64,000 bases of DNA from Actinomadura sp. HBU206391 (GCF_014323665.1 NZ_JABVEB010000003.1:1-64000); one strand, 5' to 3'; shown: positions 48,808 through 59,025, numbered from the stretch's first letter. The notes: generated from the letters alone by a model not told the origin. Numbers and translations: made by a program.

Positions 48808-49447
48808 CTGTCGAGCTCCCCTCATCCGTACGGCAGGTCTGACACTTCATCGACACCCGTCTGTCGCGGGTGGTCCATCCGTCGCGGGCGAGCCGCCCGA
48901 CGACGTCGATCAGGAGCCGGCGCTCCACCTGCTTGATCCGCTCGTGCAGGGAGGCCTCGTCGTCATGCCAGCGCACCGTGACGGGCTCCTGTGCGATCAC
49001 AGGGCCGGTGTCCACTCCCTCGTCGATGAAGTGCACCGTGCAGCCCGTCACCTTCACGCCGTACGCCAGGGCGTCGCGTACGGCGTGCGCGCCGGGGAAC
49101 GCCGGCAGCAGCGCCGGGTGGGTGTTCACTATCCGGCCGCCGAACCGGTCCAGGAATCCGGCGCCGAGGATCTTCATGAAGCCGGCCGAGACGATCAGGT
49201 CGGGCTCGTGCTCGCCGACCGCGTCGGTGAGGGACAGATCCCACTCCTCACGGGAGCGATGGTCGGGTATCCGGACGACGAACGTCGGCAATCCGGCCCG
49301 CTCGGCCCGCTCCAGTCCCGCGATTCCGTCGCGATCCGCGCCCACCGCGACGACCCTGGCCCCGTAGGCTGGATCTGCGCACGCGTCGAGAAGCGCCTGT
49401 AGGTTGGTCCCCGCGCCGGAGACGAGGACGACGAGCCGGGCGGACAC
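48785..49447 (-). CDS. purN: Phosphoribosylglycinamide formyltransferase
   Basis: 220 residues from GTG. It transfers a formyl group from 10-formyl-THF to [16 protein letters not shown] (phosphate loop), SAGFMKIL, the catalytic Asn/His in [13 protein letters not shown] and Asp in [12 protein letters not shown] are intact. A C-terminal extension of about 25 residues with C-x-x-C ([11 protein letters not shown]) is beyond the usual end and is unexplained. It is coupled to purH. Confidence 0.95.
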   Translation of the reverse strand: MSARLVVLVSGAGTNLQALLDACADPAYGARVVAVGADRDGIAGLERAERAGLPTFVVRIPDHRSREEWDLSLTDAVGEHEPDLIVSAGFMKILGAGFLDRFGGRIVNTHPALLPAFPGAHAVRDALAYGVKVTGCTVHFIDEGVDTGPVIAQEPVTVRWHDDEASLHERIKQVERRLLIDVVGRLARDGWTTRDRRVSMKCQTCRTDEGSSTGESRREE

Positions 49448-49565
49448 CGTGACTCCCTGGTGGACGGTCGTTGTCTGCGGACGAACTCGCCCGTCGCCAG
49501 GCAGTTTATCGACATCGCTCGTGCGCGCAGGAACGTGATGGCGTGCTTGCCAAACTGGAGGAAAC

Positions 49566-50096
49566 GTGAGTGAGGACCCGGCACGGCAGACGGGATCCCC
49601 CGCCCGTCAGGGAGCTGGGAACAGCACCGCGCCACCCGAGCATGATCACCCACAGCGGTCCGAGTTCGGTTCGGAACCCATGCCGCCGGGCGGGCCGAAA
49701 TCCGCCGGGCCGGCCGACCGCGGCGGCTGGCGGGCACTGTGGCTCGGTGGCCTGGCCGCCCTGCTCACGGTGTTCTTCGCCCCCCTCGGTCTCGTGACCG
49801 CCATCGCGGCCATGGTCGTCGGCGTGCGCGCACGCCGGCGGGCGAGGCGGGGCGACGCGGCCGCGCCCGGTGCGATCGCCGGTATCACCCTCGGCGCGAT
49901 CGGGCTCGTCCTGTCCGCGTTCTCCCTGACCCTGACGGTGATCCTCTGGCCGGAGATGAACGGTTACCAGCAGTGCATCGGCAAGGCGAACACCAACAGC
50001 GACAAGCAGACCTGCCGGCAGACCTGGTTCCCCAAGATCGAGGACAAGCTGAACCTGCCCGAAGGAAGCATGTCGAGGTACGGCGATCTGCTCTGA
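49566..50096 (+). CDS. DUF4190-type membrane protein
   Basis: 176 residues from GTG, four bases after GGAGG. A 50-residue Pro/Gly-rich hydrophilic N-terminus is followed by two long helices (LWLGGLAALLTVFFAPLGLV and AIAGITLGAIGLVLSAFSLT) separated by a basic loop. This is the DUF4190 arrangement. A short C-terminal domain with two Cys (YQQCIGKAN, KQTCRQTW) probably faces outside. The function is unknown. It diverges from purN. Confidence 0.8.
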   Translation: MSEDPARQTGSPARQGAGNSTAPPEHDHPQRSEFGSEPMPPGGPKSAGPADRGGWRALWLGGLAALLTVFFAPLGLVTAIAAMVVGVRARRRARRGDAAAPGAIAGITLGAIGLVLSAFSLTLTVILWPEMNGYQQCIGKANTNSDKQTCRQTWFPKIEDKLNLPEGSMSRYGDLL

Positions 50097-50106
50097 AACC
50101 GGCCTG

Positions 50107-50154
50107 AGAACCGGCTCTGGAACCCGCTCTGGAACCGGCTCTGGAACCGGCTCG
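50107..50154. repeat. Four tandem 12-bp repeats
   Basis: Units AGAACCGGCTCT, GGAACCCGCTCT, GGAACCGGCTCT and GGAACCGGCTCG follow directly at 50107-50154, with a partial further copy near 50166. They fill most of the gap between two convergent genes. No dyad is evident, so a minisatellite is more likely than a terminator. Confidence 0.85.
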
Positions 50155-50187
50155 GACCGGGCGCCGAACCGGCTCTGAGCCCGGCGC

Positions 50188-52083
50188 TCAGGCCTCGGGC
50201 GGCTGCTTCTTCAGCACGTAGATCGCACCGCTCCGGTTCTCGACCTCCCGCGGCGTCTCGGCATCGGGCTCCGTGTCATCGGTCTCGGGGCCGTCGGGCT
50301 CCGGATCTCGGGACCGTGAAGCGCCGGGAGGCTCCGGCTCCGTGAACTGCGGCTCTTCGCGGGGTTCGGGGACCACGGCGGGCTCGGCCGCACCGGGCTC
50401 GGGCCTGCGAGCCGACGGCGAGCGACCGGAGCCCGCGCTCCCGGGGTCGGGCCTGCGCGCCGCGGCCCTGCGAGTACCGAGCACGGGCTCGGGGTCGATG
50501 AACTGAACCGGGGGCTGGATCAGGACCGACGGCCGCCCCGGTCCCACCGTCACCGGCGCCCGATCGGGAGCGCCGCCCGAGCCGCCCGACTTCGTGTTCT
50601 TGCCCGACTTGGCAGCTTTGGTCGGCTTGGCAGCTTTGGTCGGCTTGGTGGCCTTGGCACGCTTGGCCGGTTTGGCGGGTCTACCCGGCTTACCCGGCTT
50701 ACCCGGCTCACCGGGCTTCGCCGCCCTGACGGAGTCACCGGTCCGCTCCGGGTCGGCCTGCTCGCCGGTGCCGCCCGCCCGGCGGATCAGCGTCCAGTTC
50801 GTCACCCAGGCGGCGATCGCCGCGGACACTCCCACCTCGAGTGCCGCCAGCAGGCCCACCTGCCAGGCAGAGGGCCCCATCAGGGCGAGCCGGCCACCGC
50901 CGAGCGGCCCGCCGGACAGCGCCGCGAGCACGGCGGCGACGCAGGCGGTCAGCGCGCCGGACACAAAGCCCCACAGCGGCGCGGCCTCGTAGACCGGGCT
51001 GGGCATGGCCCTGATCGTCAGCACCCCGCCCACGGCGCCGGCCGCGAACGGCGCCGCCAGCGCCACCAGGGACAGAAGCGGCGCCGGGCCGGGCTCGGGC
51101 AGGGCCGCCAGCGGCGGGAAGATCGGTACGACATTGAGGAAGACGCCGGTCGGCGAGACGCTCGTGCCCGCGCCGACCGAGAAACCCGGGCCGATGGCAT
51201 AGGCCATCGCCCAGATCACCGCGTTGGGCAGGAAGGCGAGTTCGACGAGCAGCAGCAGGAATCCCCCGACGATCCCGGGGGCGAGCGCGTCGTAGGACTC
51301 CCGGGCCTCCGGCAGGTGCATCGCCAGTGACGTCGCGGCGAGCACGGCCCCCGACGCGAGCAGCACCGTGGTGGCGCCGACCACCCCGACCACCAGTGAC
51401 CGCGGCCGTTCCGGCAGCAGGCGCAGGAGCGCCCAGAGACCGGACCGCACCCGCTTGCCGCCGGCGGCGACCAGGGCCCGGGCGGCGCCGAGCCCGCCGG
51501 CGAAGGCGGCGAGCAGGAATCCGGCGAGCAGCGCCTGCCACGCGGACGGCCGGACGACCGACGAGCGCGCCGTGAGCGCGAGCAGGCCCGCGAGGATCGC
51601 GTAGGGGCCGGCCAGTGCCAGGGCGACCTGCATGACGCCGATGCGCTGGCGGCCACGGACCTCGGTGACCCGGATGATCCAGGCGCCGCTGCGGTAGAGC
51701 AGCGCGCCCGGCAGCACGGTGAGCCCGAGCGGCAGAAGCCCGACGCGCCCGTCCTTCAGCGAGAATCCCGCGTGGTGGGCGACCAGCCAGAAGTTCACCG
51801 CGGTACGGAAGACGCCGGGCAGTCCGGGACCGAGCGCGGTGCGGGGGGCGGCTATCCAGCCGACGAGGGTGACGGTGGTGAGCACGGCGAGCCCGATCCC
51901 GACGCACCAGGCCGCGGCGACGATGCCGGTCACGGCCAGCGGCCGGGCGGCCCCCGCCCGCTCACCGGCGCCCGCCCCATCGGCCCGCTCGGCGGCATCC
52001 GCCGCGCCGGCCCGCTCGGCGGCCTTCACCGCTTCAGCGCGCTCGCCGGCGGCGCTCACGTCTCCCGGGGTCAGATCGCTCAC
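50188..52083 (-). CDS. DUF6350-type polytopic membrane protein (PerM-like)
   Basis: 631 residues. An Ala/Glu-rich N-terminal tail (about 1-48) is followed by about ten membrane helices with the family-typical VFRTAVNFWLVAHHAG and MAYAIGPGFSVGAGTSVSP. The last third is a disordered Lys/Pro/Ala-rich tail (AKPTKAAKPTKAAKSG) and a Pro/Glu-rich end. Actinobacterial relatives are usually found beside purN-purH, as here, and have been linked to cell division (PerM in mycobacteria). The exact role is unknown. It lies between the sucCD terminator and the convergent DUF4190-type gene. Confidence 0.85.
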   Translation of the reverse strand: MSDLTPGDVSAAGERAEAVKAAERAGAADAAERADGAGAGERAGAARPLAVTGIVAAAWCVGIGLAVLTTVTLVGWIAAPRTALGPGLPGVFRTAVNFWLVAHHAGFSLKDGRVGLLPLGLTVLPGALLYRSGAWIIRVTEVRGRQRIGVMQVALALAGPYAILAGLLALTARSSVVRPSAWQALLAGFLLAAFAGGLGAARALVAAGGKRVRSGLWALLRLLPERPRSLVVGVVGATTVLLASGAVLAATSLAMHLPEARESYDALAPGIVGGFLLLLVELAFLPNAVIWAMAYAIGPGFSVGAGTSVSPTGVFLNVVPIFPPLAALPEPGPAPLLSLVALAAPFAAGAVGGVLTIRAMPSPVYEAAPLWGFVSGALTACVAAVLAALSGGPLGGGRLALMGPSAWQVGLLAALEVGVSAAIAAWVTNWTLIRRAGGTGEQADPERTGDSVRAAKPGEPGKPGKPGRPAKPAKRAKATKPTKAAKPTKAAKSGKNTKSGGSGGAPDRAPVTVGPGRPSVLIQPPVQFIDPEPVLGTRRAAARRPDPGSAGSGRSPSARRPEPGAAEPAVVPEPREEPQFTEPEPPGASRSRDPEPDGPETDDTEPDAETPREVENRSGAIYVLKKQPPEA

Positions 52084-52162
52084 GTCCCCAATGCTGGCAG
52101 CCGCCCGCTCTCCACCGGGTCCGCGCGCCCGGCGTGTCGCCGTTTGCCATGATTACCTCCCG

Positions 52163-52218
52163 TGATCTTGCGGTTGTTCCCCGCCGGGCGGACCGCCGGG
52201 CGAACAACCGCAAGATCA
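52163..52218. terminator. Very strong hairpin downstream of sucD
   Basis: GATCTTGCGGTTGTTC (52164-52179) and its exact complement (52202-52217) form a 16-bp stem, 17 with the flanking T/A pair. A small GGCGG/CCGCC hairpin can form in the loop. It begins 9 bases after the sucD stop and ends 80 bases before the DUF6350 gene start. There is no T-run on the minus strand. Confidence 0.85.
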
Positions 52219-52226
52219 TGAGAGGG

Positions 52227-53135
52227 TCAGCGGCTCCGCATGATCTCGCGCATGAGACGTGCGGTCTCACTCGGCGTCTTGCCGACCCGGACGCCGACCT
52301 TTTCCAGGGCTTCTTTCTTGGCCTGGGCGGTGCCGGAGGAGCCGGAGACGATGGCGCCGGCGTGGCCCATGGTCTTGCCTTCGGGGGCGGTGAATCCGGC
52401 GACGTAGCCGACGACGGGCTTGGTCACGTGCTGTTCGATGTAGGCGGCGGCGCGTTCTTCGGCGTCGCCGCCGATCTCGCCGATCATCACGATGGCCTCG
52501 GTGTCGGGGTCGTCCTGGAAGGCCTTGAGCGCGTCGATGTGGGTGGTGCCGATGACGGGGTCGCCGCCGATGCCGACGCAGGTGGAGAAGCCGATGTCGC
52601 GCAGCTCGTACATCATCTGGTAGGTCAGCGTGCCCGACTTCGACACCAGCCCGATCCGCCCCGGCGTGGTGATGTCGGCCGGGATGATGCCCGCGTTCGA
52701 GGCGCCCGGCGAGGCGATGCCGGGACAGTTCGGGCCGATGATCCGCGTCTTGGGGGCGCCGTCCGCGGTGACCTTGCCCTCGGACAGTGCGTAGTCCCAG
52801 AACCAGGTGGTGTCGTGCACCGGGACGCCCTCGGTGATCACGACGCACAGCCCGATCTCGGCGTCGATCGCCTCGACGACCGCGTCCTTGGTGAACTTCG
52901 GCGGCACGAACACCACCGACACGTCCGCGCCGGTCTCGGCCATCGCCTCGGCCACCGTGCCGAACACCGGCAGGGACCTGCCGTCGAAGTCGACGCTCTG
53001 CCCGGCCTTACGGGCGTTGACGCCGCCGACGACGTTCGTGCCGGCCCGGAGCATGCGCCCGGTGTGCTTGGACCCCTCGGACCCGGTCATCCCCTGAACG
53101 ATGACCTTGCTGCTCTCGGTCAGCCAGATCGCCAT
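52227..53135 (-). CDS. sucD: Succinyl-CoA synthetase alpha subunit
   Basis: 302 residues from ATG, one base after the sucC stop. The CoA-binding opening [15 protein letters not shown], the loop [11 protein letters not shown] and the phosphorylated His in [10 protein letters not shown] are conserved. It forms the alpha half of the ligase that makes ATP or GTP while releasing succinate from succinyl-CoA in the TCA cycle. sucC and sucD form an operon closed by the hairpin at 52163. Confidence 0.96.
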   Translation of the reverse strand: MAIWLTESSKVIVQGMTGSEGSKHTGRMLRAGTNVVGGVNARKAGQSVDFDGRSLPVFGTVAEAMAETGADVSVVFVPPKFTKDAVVEAIDAEIGLCVVITEGVPVHDTTWFWDYALSEGKVTADGAPKTRIIGPNCPGIASPGASNAGIIPADITTPGRIGLVSKSGTLTYQMMYELRDIGFSTCVGIGGDPVIGTTHIDALKAFQDDPDTEAIVMIGEIGGDAEERAAAYIEQHVTKPVVGYVAGFTAPEGKTMGHAGAIVSGSSGTAQAKKEALEKVGVRVGKTPSETARLMREIMRSR

Positions 53136-53136
53136 G

Positions 53137-54327
53137 TCACACACCTGCCGCTGCGAGTTCGGCGGCGCGCTTCGCCGCATCGTCCATCGTGTCGACCTGC
53201 TCGACACCCGGGAGCGCCGCGTCGGAGAGAATCTTGCGTCCGAGCTCGGCGTTGTTGCCGTCCAGCCGCACCACCAGCGGCCGGTCCACTCGCTCGCCGC
53301 GGTCGGCGAGCAACTGGTAGGCCGAGACGATGCCGTTGGCGACGGCGTCGCATGAGGTGATGCCACCGAACACGTTGACGAACACGCTCTTGACCGAAGG
53401 GTCCGACAGCACGATCTCCAGCCCGTTGGCCATCACCTCCGCCGACGCACCGCCACCGATGTCCAGGAAGTTCGCCGGCCGCTGCCCACCGAACGGCTCA
53501 CCCGCATAGGCCACCACGTCCAGCGTCGACATCACCAGACCCGCACCATTACCGATGATCCCCACGGTGCCGTCGAGCTTGACGTAGTTCAGGTCCTTGG
53601 CCTTCGCCCGCGCCTCCAGCGGATCCGCCGACGCCTCATCCTCCAGCGCCGCGTGCTCCTCCTGACGGAACTCGGCGTTGCCGTCCAGGGTCACCTTGCC
53701 GTCGAGCGCCTTCACCTGCCCGTCCGCCGTCAGGATCAGCGGGTTCACCTCGACCAGGGTGGCGTCCTCGTCGACGAAGACGGCCCAGAGCCGCTCGATC
53801 AGCTCGGCGGCGCCCTCCAGCGCCTCCTCCGGCAGCCGGCCCTCCTGCGCGATCTCGCGCGCCCTGGCCCGGTCGACCCCGGCCAGCGCCGACACCGGCA
53901 CCTTGGCCACCGCGTCCGGGTCGGTCGCCGCGACCTCCTCGATCTCCATCCCGCCCTCGACCGAGCAGATGGACAAAAACGTACGGTTGGCACGATCGAG
54001 CAGGAACGAGAAGTAGTACTCCTGCGCGATCGCGCTGGCCTCCTCCACCAACACCTTGTGGACCGTATGGCCCTTGATGTCCATACCGAGGATCTGACCC
54101 GCCCTCTCCTCGGCATCAGCAGGAGAATCAGCCAGCTTCACACCACCGGCCTTACCCCTCCCACCCGTCTTCACCTGAGCCTTCACCACAACACGCGAGA
54201 CACCGGCAGCCGCGAACTCATCCGCGATCGCCCTGGCCTCCTGAGGGGTACGAGCCACCTTGCCGGCCGGCACCGGTACCCCGTACTGGGCGAAGAGCTC
54301 CTTCGCCTGATGTTCGAACAGATCCAC
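53137..54327 (-). CDS. sucC: Succinyl-CoA synthetase beta subunit
   Basis: 396 residues from GTG. ATP-grasp fold with [40 protein letters not shown] (nucleotide site), EVNPLILT (metal site Glu/Asn) and the power helix [17 protein letters not shown], all typical. It binds nucleotide and pairs with SucD. It is the first gene of sucC-sucD and lies divergently to the GH15-like gene, across a region with a perfect dyad. Confidence 0.96.
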   Translation of the reverse strand: MDLFEHQAKELFAQYGVPVPAGKVARTPQEARAIADEFAAAGVSRVVVKAQVKTGGRGKAGGVKLADSPADAEERAGQILGMDIKGHTVHKVLVEEASAIAQEYYFSFLLDRANRTFLSICSVEGGMEIEEVAATDPDAVAKVPVSALAGVDRARAREIAQEGRLPEEALEGAAELIERLWAVFVDEDATLVEVNPLILTADGQVKALDGKVTLDGNAEFRQEEHAALEDEASADPLEARAKAKDLNYVKLDGTVGIIGNGAGLVMSTLDVVAYAGEPFGGQRPANFLDIGGGASAEVMANGLEIVLSDPSVKSVFVNVFGGITSCDAVANGIVSAYQLLADRGERVDRPLVVRLDGNNAELGRKILSDAALPGVEQVDTMDDAAKRAAELAAAGV

Positions 54328-54682
54328 GAGGGTTCGTCCTTAACGGATCGACAGCCTGCAGCATGCCGGACAGCCCCCTGCCGTAGCGCATGTGGGGTAA
54401 CACCGCGTACGAGCGGCACGGGTAGTTCGACACGCCCTTCCGGACACTCCAGTGTCCACGCGTACAAGCGCTCACAGGCGCGCTGTGCGCGCGGCCACTC
54501 AGCGGTCCGCTCCGACCAGGCAGCTTAGTTGGCCACGCGGTGTGATCGCTCCGCCGGGTCCGGTCTCGCGTCACCGATAGGTACAGTAAAGGCACATCAG
54601 GGTAAATCTCTGTTGAACATCGCGCGTCCGAGCAGGTCCGAAGGCGGAATGTCCTACCTGGCATCATCGGGAGGAAGCACTG
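54328..54682. other. Divergent regulatory region between sucC and the GH15-like gene
   Basis: No gene is seen. GGACACT (54442-54448) and AGTGTCC (54451-54457) form a perfect 16-base dyad, a candidate regulator site about 115 bases before sucC. TACAGT near 54590 is a possible -10 for the rightward gene, but without a clear -35. Confidence 0.45.
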
Positions 54683-56077
54683 GTGACAAGCGCTCCGACG
54701 CGACAGATACGGCGCGTAGCCGCGCTTCTCGTCATCGCCGCACTGGCCGCCACATGTGGAGCGACCATTCCCGACCGGACACCGCCCGAGTGGAGCAGCC
54801 CGGGGCTCGTCGGCGGCGGCGGCTGGCCGTACGCGAGCGAACCGCTGGCTCCCTTGGACGCCGACGGCGCCACGTACCTGCCGGACAGTTCGGTGGTGCT
54901 GCTCGGCGACGGCCGGGCCCGGCTCGTCCCGTTCGGCGCCAAGGGCTCGGTCACCGTCCCCCGCGACGACCCCCGCGTCGACTCGGCCGTACGGGCGGAC
55001 CGGTCGTGGCTGCACGCCGGTCACGTCCCGGGAAGCCTGCCGGCCCATCGCAACATGGCCGCCCGCGCGCTGCTGGATCTGCGGCTGCTGACCGGCCCGA
55101 GCGGGGCCTCGGTGGCCTCGTGGTACGGCGCGTGGCGGTTCGTGTGGCCGCGCGACTCGGCCTTCGCCGCCGCCGCGCTGACGGCCACGGGACACGCGCT
55201 CGAGGCGCGCAGGATCCTGAAGTTCCTCGCCCGGGTACAGGACGAGGAAGGCATGTGGGCGGCGCGTTACAAGCCCGACGGCGGTGCCGTGACCGACGGC
55301 CGGCGGGTCCAGTTCGACTCGCTCGGCTGGGTGCTGTGGGCCTCGTGGCTGGTGTTCGTGAAGGATCCGGCCGCCACGGCCAGGATGCCGGAACTGTGGC
55401 CGATGGTGCGCCGGGCGGCCGATCGGCTGTCGTCCTCACTAGGAGCCGACGGTCTGCCTCCGCCCTCCTCGGACTACTGGGAGCGCAGCCCGCGATCGGA
55501 GGAGGATCCGCGGCGGCCCACGCTGGGCGTGGTCTCGGCCATGTTCACCGGTCTGCGCGGCGCCACCGCGATCGCACGGGCACGCGGCGCCGCCGAGGAG
55601 GCCCACCGGTGGCAGACGGCCACGGGCCGGCTGTCGGCCGCGATCTCACGGCAGTTCGCGCCGTACGGCTATCCGCGCTCCCCGGTCGAGGGCGGGGCGA
55701 TGGACGCGGCTGTGACCTTCCTCGCGCCGCCCTTCGCGGCGTACGACCCGGGCGTCTACACGGCGGTGCGGACGGCCGCCGCCAAGCTGCGGCTGCCGGG
55801 CGGCGGGGTGCTGCCGGGCGAACGGTGGGCGGGCAACCGCACGGTCGCGTGGACTCCCGAGACCGCCATGTTCGCGCTCGCCGCGGCGGCGTCCGGCTAC
55901 CGCGACGAGGCCACCGGCTGGCTGGACTGGCTGGCGGGGCACCGCACCTCGCTGGGCGTCCTGCCGGAGAAGGTGGACCAGTACGGCCTGCCGGCCGCGG
56001 TCGCCCCTCTGGGCTGGACGGCCTCTCTCGTCGTGCTCGCTCTCGAGGCTCAGAACGGCCGCCTGCCCATCCCGTGA
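54683..56077 (+). CDS. GH15-like glucoamylase/dextranase, exported
   Basis: 464 residues from GTG with GGAGGAAG upstream. A basic signal peptide MTSAPTRQIRRVAALLVIAA ends in LAATCGA, a possible lipobox. The catalytic (alpha/alpha)6 domain has the family motifs WRFVWPRDSAFAAAAL (about 150-165), FDSLGWVLWA, the acid region SSDYWERS with the probable catalytic Glu, and the base region AWTPETAMFA. It would release glucose from alpha-glucans or modify wall polysaccharide outside the cell. The substrate is not determined. It converges on the mutase small-subunit gene. Confidence 0.88.
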   Translation: MTSAPTRQIRRVAALLVIAALAATCGATIPDRTPPEWSSPGLVGGGGWPYASEPLAPLDADGATYLPDSSVVLLGDGRARLVPFGAKGSVTVPRDDPRVDSAVRADRSWLHAGHVPGSLPAHRNMAARALLDLRLLTGPSGASVASWYGAWRFVWPRDSAFAAAALTATGHALEARRILKFLARVQDEEGMWAARYKPDGGAVTDGRRVQFDSLGWVLWASWLVFVKDPAATARMPELWPMVRRAADRLSSSLGADGLPPPSSDYWERSPRSEEDPRRPTLGVVSAMFTGLRGATAIARARGAAEEAHRWQTATGRLSAAISRQFAPYGYPRSPVEGGAMDAAVTFLAPPFAAYDPGVYTAVRTAAAKLRLPGGGVLPGERWAGNRTVAWTPETAMFALAAAASGYRDEATGWLDWLAGHRTSLGVLPEKVDQYGLPAAVAPLGWTASLVVLALEAQNGRLPIP

Positions 56078-56125
56078 CGGGCGGGCCCTCCCGCGGCGAT
56101 GCGCGAGACCACGGCGGCGCGGGCG

Positions 56126-56527
56126 TCAGGCGTCTACCGGAACCTTGGCCCGCACCCACTCGACGATCTCCTGAGTGGTAGCGCCGGGGGTGAAGATCTT
56201 GGCGACCCCGAGGCGCTCGAGCTCGGGAATGTCGTCGTCGGGGATGATGCCGCCGCCGAAGACGACGATGTCGGCCGCGTCACGCTCCTCCAGCAGCTTC
56301 ACGAGCTTGGCGAACAGCGTCATGTGCGCACCCGACAGGATCGACAGCCCGATCGCGGCGGCGTCCTCCTGCAGAGCCGCCTCGACGATCTGCTCCGGCG
56401 TCTGGTGCAGCCCGGTGTAGATGACCTCCATGCCCGCGTCTCGCAGAGCCCGGGCGACGACCTTGGCCCCGCGATCGTGGCCATCGAGACCCGGTTTGGC
56501 GATCACCACGCGGATCGGAGCACTCAT
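56126..56527 (-). CDS. B12-binding small subunit of acyl-CoA mutase
   Basis: 133 residues, a stand-alone cobalamin-binding flavodoxin-like domain. It has the cobalt-ligand motif D-x-H-x-x-G in [12 protein letters not shown] (about residues 12-23), then GLSILSGAH and [11 protein letters not shown]. The domain provides the cofactor half of split methylmalonyl- or isobutyryl-CoA mutases. The catalytic half of methylmalonyl type is at 23559-25163 in this window, 31 kb away. Streptomyces IcmB has the same size and separate location. Confidence 0.92.
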   Translation of the reverse strand: MSAPIRVVIAKPGLDGHDRGAKVVARALRDAGMEVIYTGLHQTPEQIVEAALQEDAAAIGLSILSGAHMTLFAKLVKLLEERDAADIVVFGGGIIPDDDIPELERLGVAKIFTPGATTQEIVEWVRAKVPVDA

Positions 56528-56620
56528 GGGCTGCCTCCACAGTTCGTACGGCTTACCAGCGCAGGGTAACCGGAGTCACGCGAGGACCACGAAGGTGGGG
56601 CCGGGGCCGCGAACGGGTCG

Positions 56621-58951
56621 TCAGAGCTTCTCCAGCGGGGCGTAGGCGATGACGAGGGTCTTGACGCCGTAGTCGCCGCCGAAGTCGACGCTGGCCTTCT
56701 CCTTCTCCCTCTCGCCGTAGACGGTGAGCACCGTGCCCAGCCCGAAGGAGTCGTGGGTGACCTTGTCGCCCGGCGCGAGCGCGAGCGGCGGCCGCCCGCC
56801 GGGCGACCGTCCGCCCCTGCGTGCGGCGGCCGTCGTCAGCGCGGAACCCGAGATGCCCGGCGCCGCCCGCTCCCAGTTGATCAACGAGTCGGGCACCTCG
56901 GTGAGGAACCGGGACGGCGGGTTGACCTGCGGCGCCCCCCACGAGCTGCGCATCGCCGCGCGGCTGACATACAGCCGCTGCCGGGCCCGGGTGATGCCGA
57001 CGTAGGCGAGCCGCCGCTCCTCCTCGAGTTCCTTGGGGTTGCTCATCGCGCGCAGGTGCGGGAACACCCCGTCCTCCATCCCGGTGAGGAAGACGACGGG
57101 GAACTCCAGGCCCTTGGCGGTGTGCAGGGTCATCAGGGTGACGACGCCCTGCTCTGTCTCGGGGGCGCGCTCGCCGGGCGGCACGGGAGCCGGCGGCCCA
57201 CCGGGGATGGAGTCGGCGTCGGCGACCAGCGCGACCTGCTCCAGGAAGTCCACCAGCCGCCCCTCGGCCGACTCGCCGTCCAGGCGCTCCTCGAACTCCC
57301 GGGCGACCGCCTCGAGCTCACGGAGGTTCTCGACGCGGGTCTCGTCCTGCGGATCCCGGGACGCCTCCAGTTCGGCGAGATAGCCGGTCTTGATCAGCAC
57401 GGCCTCGACCAGCTCGGCCGGAGTGCTGGACGGCACCGCCGCCCGCAGATCGTCGAGCAGCGCCACGAACTCGCGTACGGCGTTGATCGACCGCGTCGCG
57501 AGGGCGGGCACGTCCTCGGGCAGGCGCAGCGCCTGCCAGAAGCTGATCCGCTCACGGGAGGCGTAGGCCTCCACACACGCCTCGGCCCGGTCGCCGATGC
57601 CCCGCTTGGGCACGTTGAGTACGCGCCGCAGGCTGACCGTGTCCTCGGGGTTGGCGAGCACCCGCAGGTAGGCCAGCAGATCGCGGACCTCCTTGCGGTC
57701 GTAGAACCGCACCCCGCCGACGACCTTGTACGGCAGCCCGACCCGCATGAACACCTCTTCGAACACACGGGACTGCGCGTTGGTGCGGTAGAAGACGGCG
57801 ACCTCGCCGGGCCTGGTGTCGCCCGCGTCGGTGAGCCGGTCGACCTCCTGGGCGACGAAGGCCGCCTCGTCGTGCTCGTTGTCGGCGACATAGCCCACGA
57901 GCTTGTTGCCGGAGCCCTGGTCGGACCAGAGCTTCTTGGGCTTCCGGTCGCTGTTGCGCTCGATGACGGCGTTGGCGGCCGACAGGATGCGCTGCGTGGA
58001 GCGGTAGTTCTGCTCCAGCATGATGGTCGTCGCGTTCGGATAGTCGCGCTCGAACTCCAGGATGTTGCGGATCGTCGCGCCCCGGAAGGCGTAGATCGAC
58101 TGGTCGGCGTCACCGACCACGCACAGCTCCGCGGGACCGATGGCGCCCTCGTCGGCGCTCTCGTGCCCGACGAGCTCGCGTACGAGTTCGTACTGCGCGT
58201 GGTTGGTGTCCTGGTACTCGTCGACCAGCACGTGCCGGAAGCGCCGGCGGTAGTGCTCGGCGACCTCGGGGAAGGCCTGCAGCAGGTTGACCGTCGTCAT
58301 GATCAGGTCGTCGAAGTCGAGCGCCCCGGCCTGCTGCAGCCGCGCCTGGTACATCTCGTAGGCCTCGGCGAGCGTCTGCTCCATGTGCGTCGACGCGCGG
58401 GCCTTGAACGACTCGTAGTCGATCAGCTCGTTCTTGAGGTTGCTCACCTGCGCGGAGAACGACTTGGGCGGGTAGCGCTTGGGATCGAGGTCGAGTTCGC
58501 GGCAGACCAGCGCCATGAGCCGCTGCGAGTCGGCCTGGTCATAGATCGAGAAGCTGGAGGGGAAGCCGAGCCGCTTCGCCTCGCGCCGCAGGATCCGCAC
58601 GCAGGCGGAGTGGAAGGTCATCACCCACATGGCCCTGGACCTGGGACCGACCAGCGCGTCGACGCGCTCCTTCATCTCCCCGGCGGCCTTGTTGGTGAAG
58701 GTGATCGCCAGGATCTGGCCGGGATGGGTGTCCCGATGGCCCAGCAGGTGGGCGATCCGGTGGGTGAGGACGCGGGTCTTCCCCGATCCGGCGCCGGCGA
58801 CGATCAGCAGGGGGCCGCCCTCGTGCACGACGGCGGCGCGCTGCTGCGGGTTCAGGCCGTCGAGCAGCGAGCTCTCACGTGGGGAGCCGCTCTCACCTGA
58901 GGGGCCGCTCTCATCCGAGCGTCTGGGGGAAATCGGTGCGGTCGACATCAC
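56621..58951 (-). CDS. pcrA: ATP-dependent DNA helicase, UvrD/PcrA type
   Basis: 776 residues, from GTG or the adjoining ATG. A superfamily 1A 3'-5' helicase with motif I AGAGSGKT (about 54-61), Ia ITFTNKAAGEMKER, II VDEYQDTN, III VVGDADQSIYAFRGA, IV MLEQNYRST, V VTLMTLHTAKGLEFPVVFL, VI AYVGITRARQRLYVS, all in order. A Tudor-like C-terminal domain (GDKVTHDSFGLGTVLTV) completes the PcrA form. It acts in nucleotide excision repair and replication restart. Confidence 0.96.
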   Translation of the reverse strand: MMSTAPISPRRSDESGPSGESGSPRESSLLDGLNPQQRAAVVHEGGPLLIVAGAGSGKTRVLTHRIAHLLGHRDTHPGQILAITFTNKAAGEMKERVDALVGPRSRAMWVMTFHSACVRILRREAKRLGFPSSFSIYDQADSQRLMALVCRELDLDPKRYPPKSFSAQVSNLKNELIDYESFKARASTHMEQTLAEAYEMYQARLQQAGALDFDDLIMTTVNLLQAFPEVAEHYRRRFRHVLVDEYQDTNHAQYELVRELVGHESADEGAIGPAELCVVGDADQSIYAFRGATIRNILEFERDYPNATTIMLEQNYRSTQRILSAANAVIERNSDRKPKKLWSDQGSGNKLVGYVADNEHDEAAFVAQEVDRLTDAGDTRPGEVAVFYRTNAQSRVFEEVFMRVGLPYKVVGGVRFYDRKEVRDLLAYLRVLANPEDTVSLRRVLNVPKRGIGDRAEACVEAYASRERISFWQALRLPEDVPALATRSINAVREFVALLDDLRAAVPSSTPAELVEAVLIKTGYLAELEASRDPQDETRVENLRELEAVAREFEERLDGESAEGRLVDFLEQVALVADADSIPGGPPAPVPPGERAPETEQGVVTLMTLHTAKGLEFPVVFLTGMEDGVFPHLRAMSNPKELEEERRLAYVGITRARQRLYVSRAAMRSSWGAPQVNPPSRFLTEVPDSLINWERAAPGISGSALTTAAARRGGRSPGGRPPLALAPGDKVTHDSFGLGTVLTVYGEREKEKASVDFGGDYGVKTLVIAYAPLEKL

Positions 58952-59025
58952 AGCCGAGTTTACGGGCCGCCGCCGACTCTTTCCGCGCTTCGGTCGCCTC
59001 GGCGGCCCCTCCCGCCCCGCCGTGC

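Noticed and set aside
54218-55195. Minus-strand frame of 325 codons over the sucC/GH15 promoter region
   Set aside because: It crosses the divergent promoter region and the sucC start, and has no recognisable motif.
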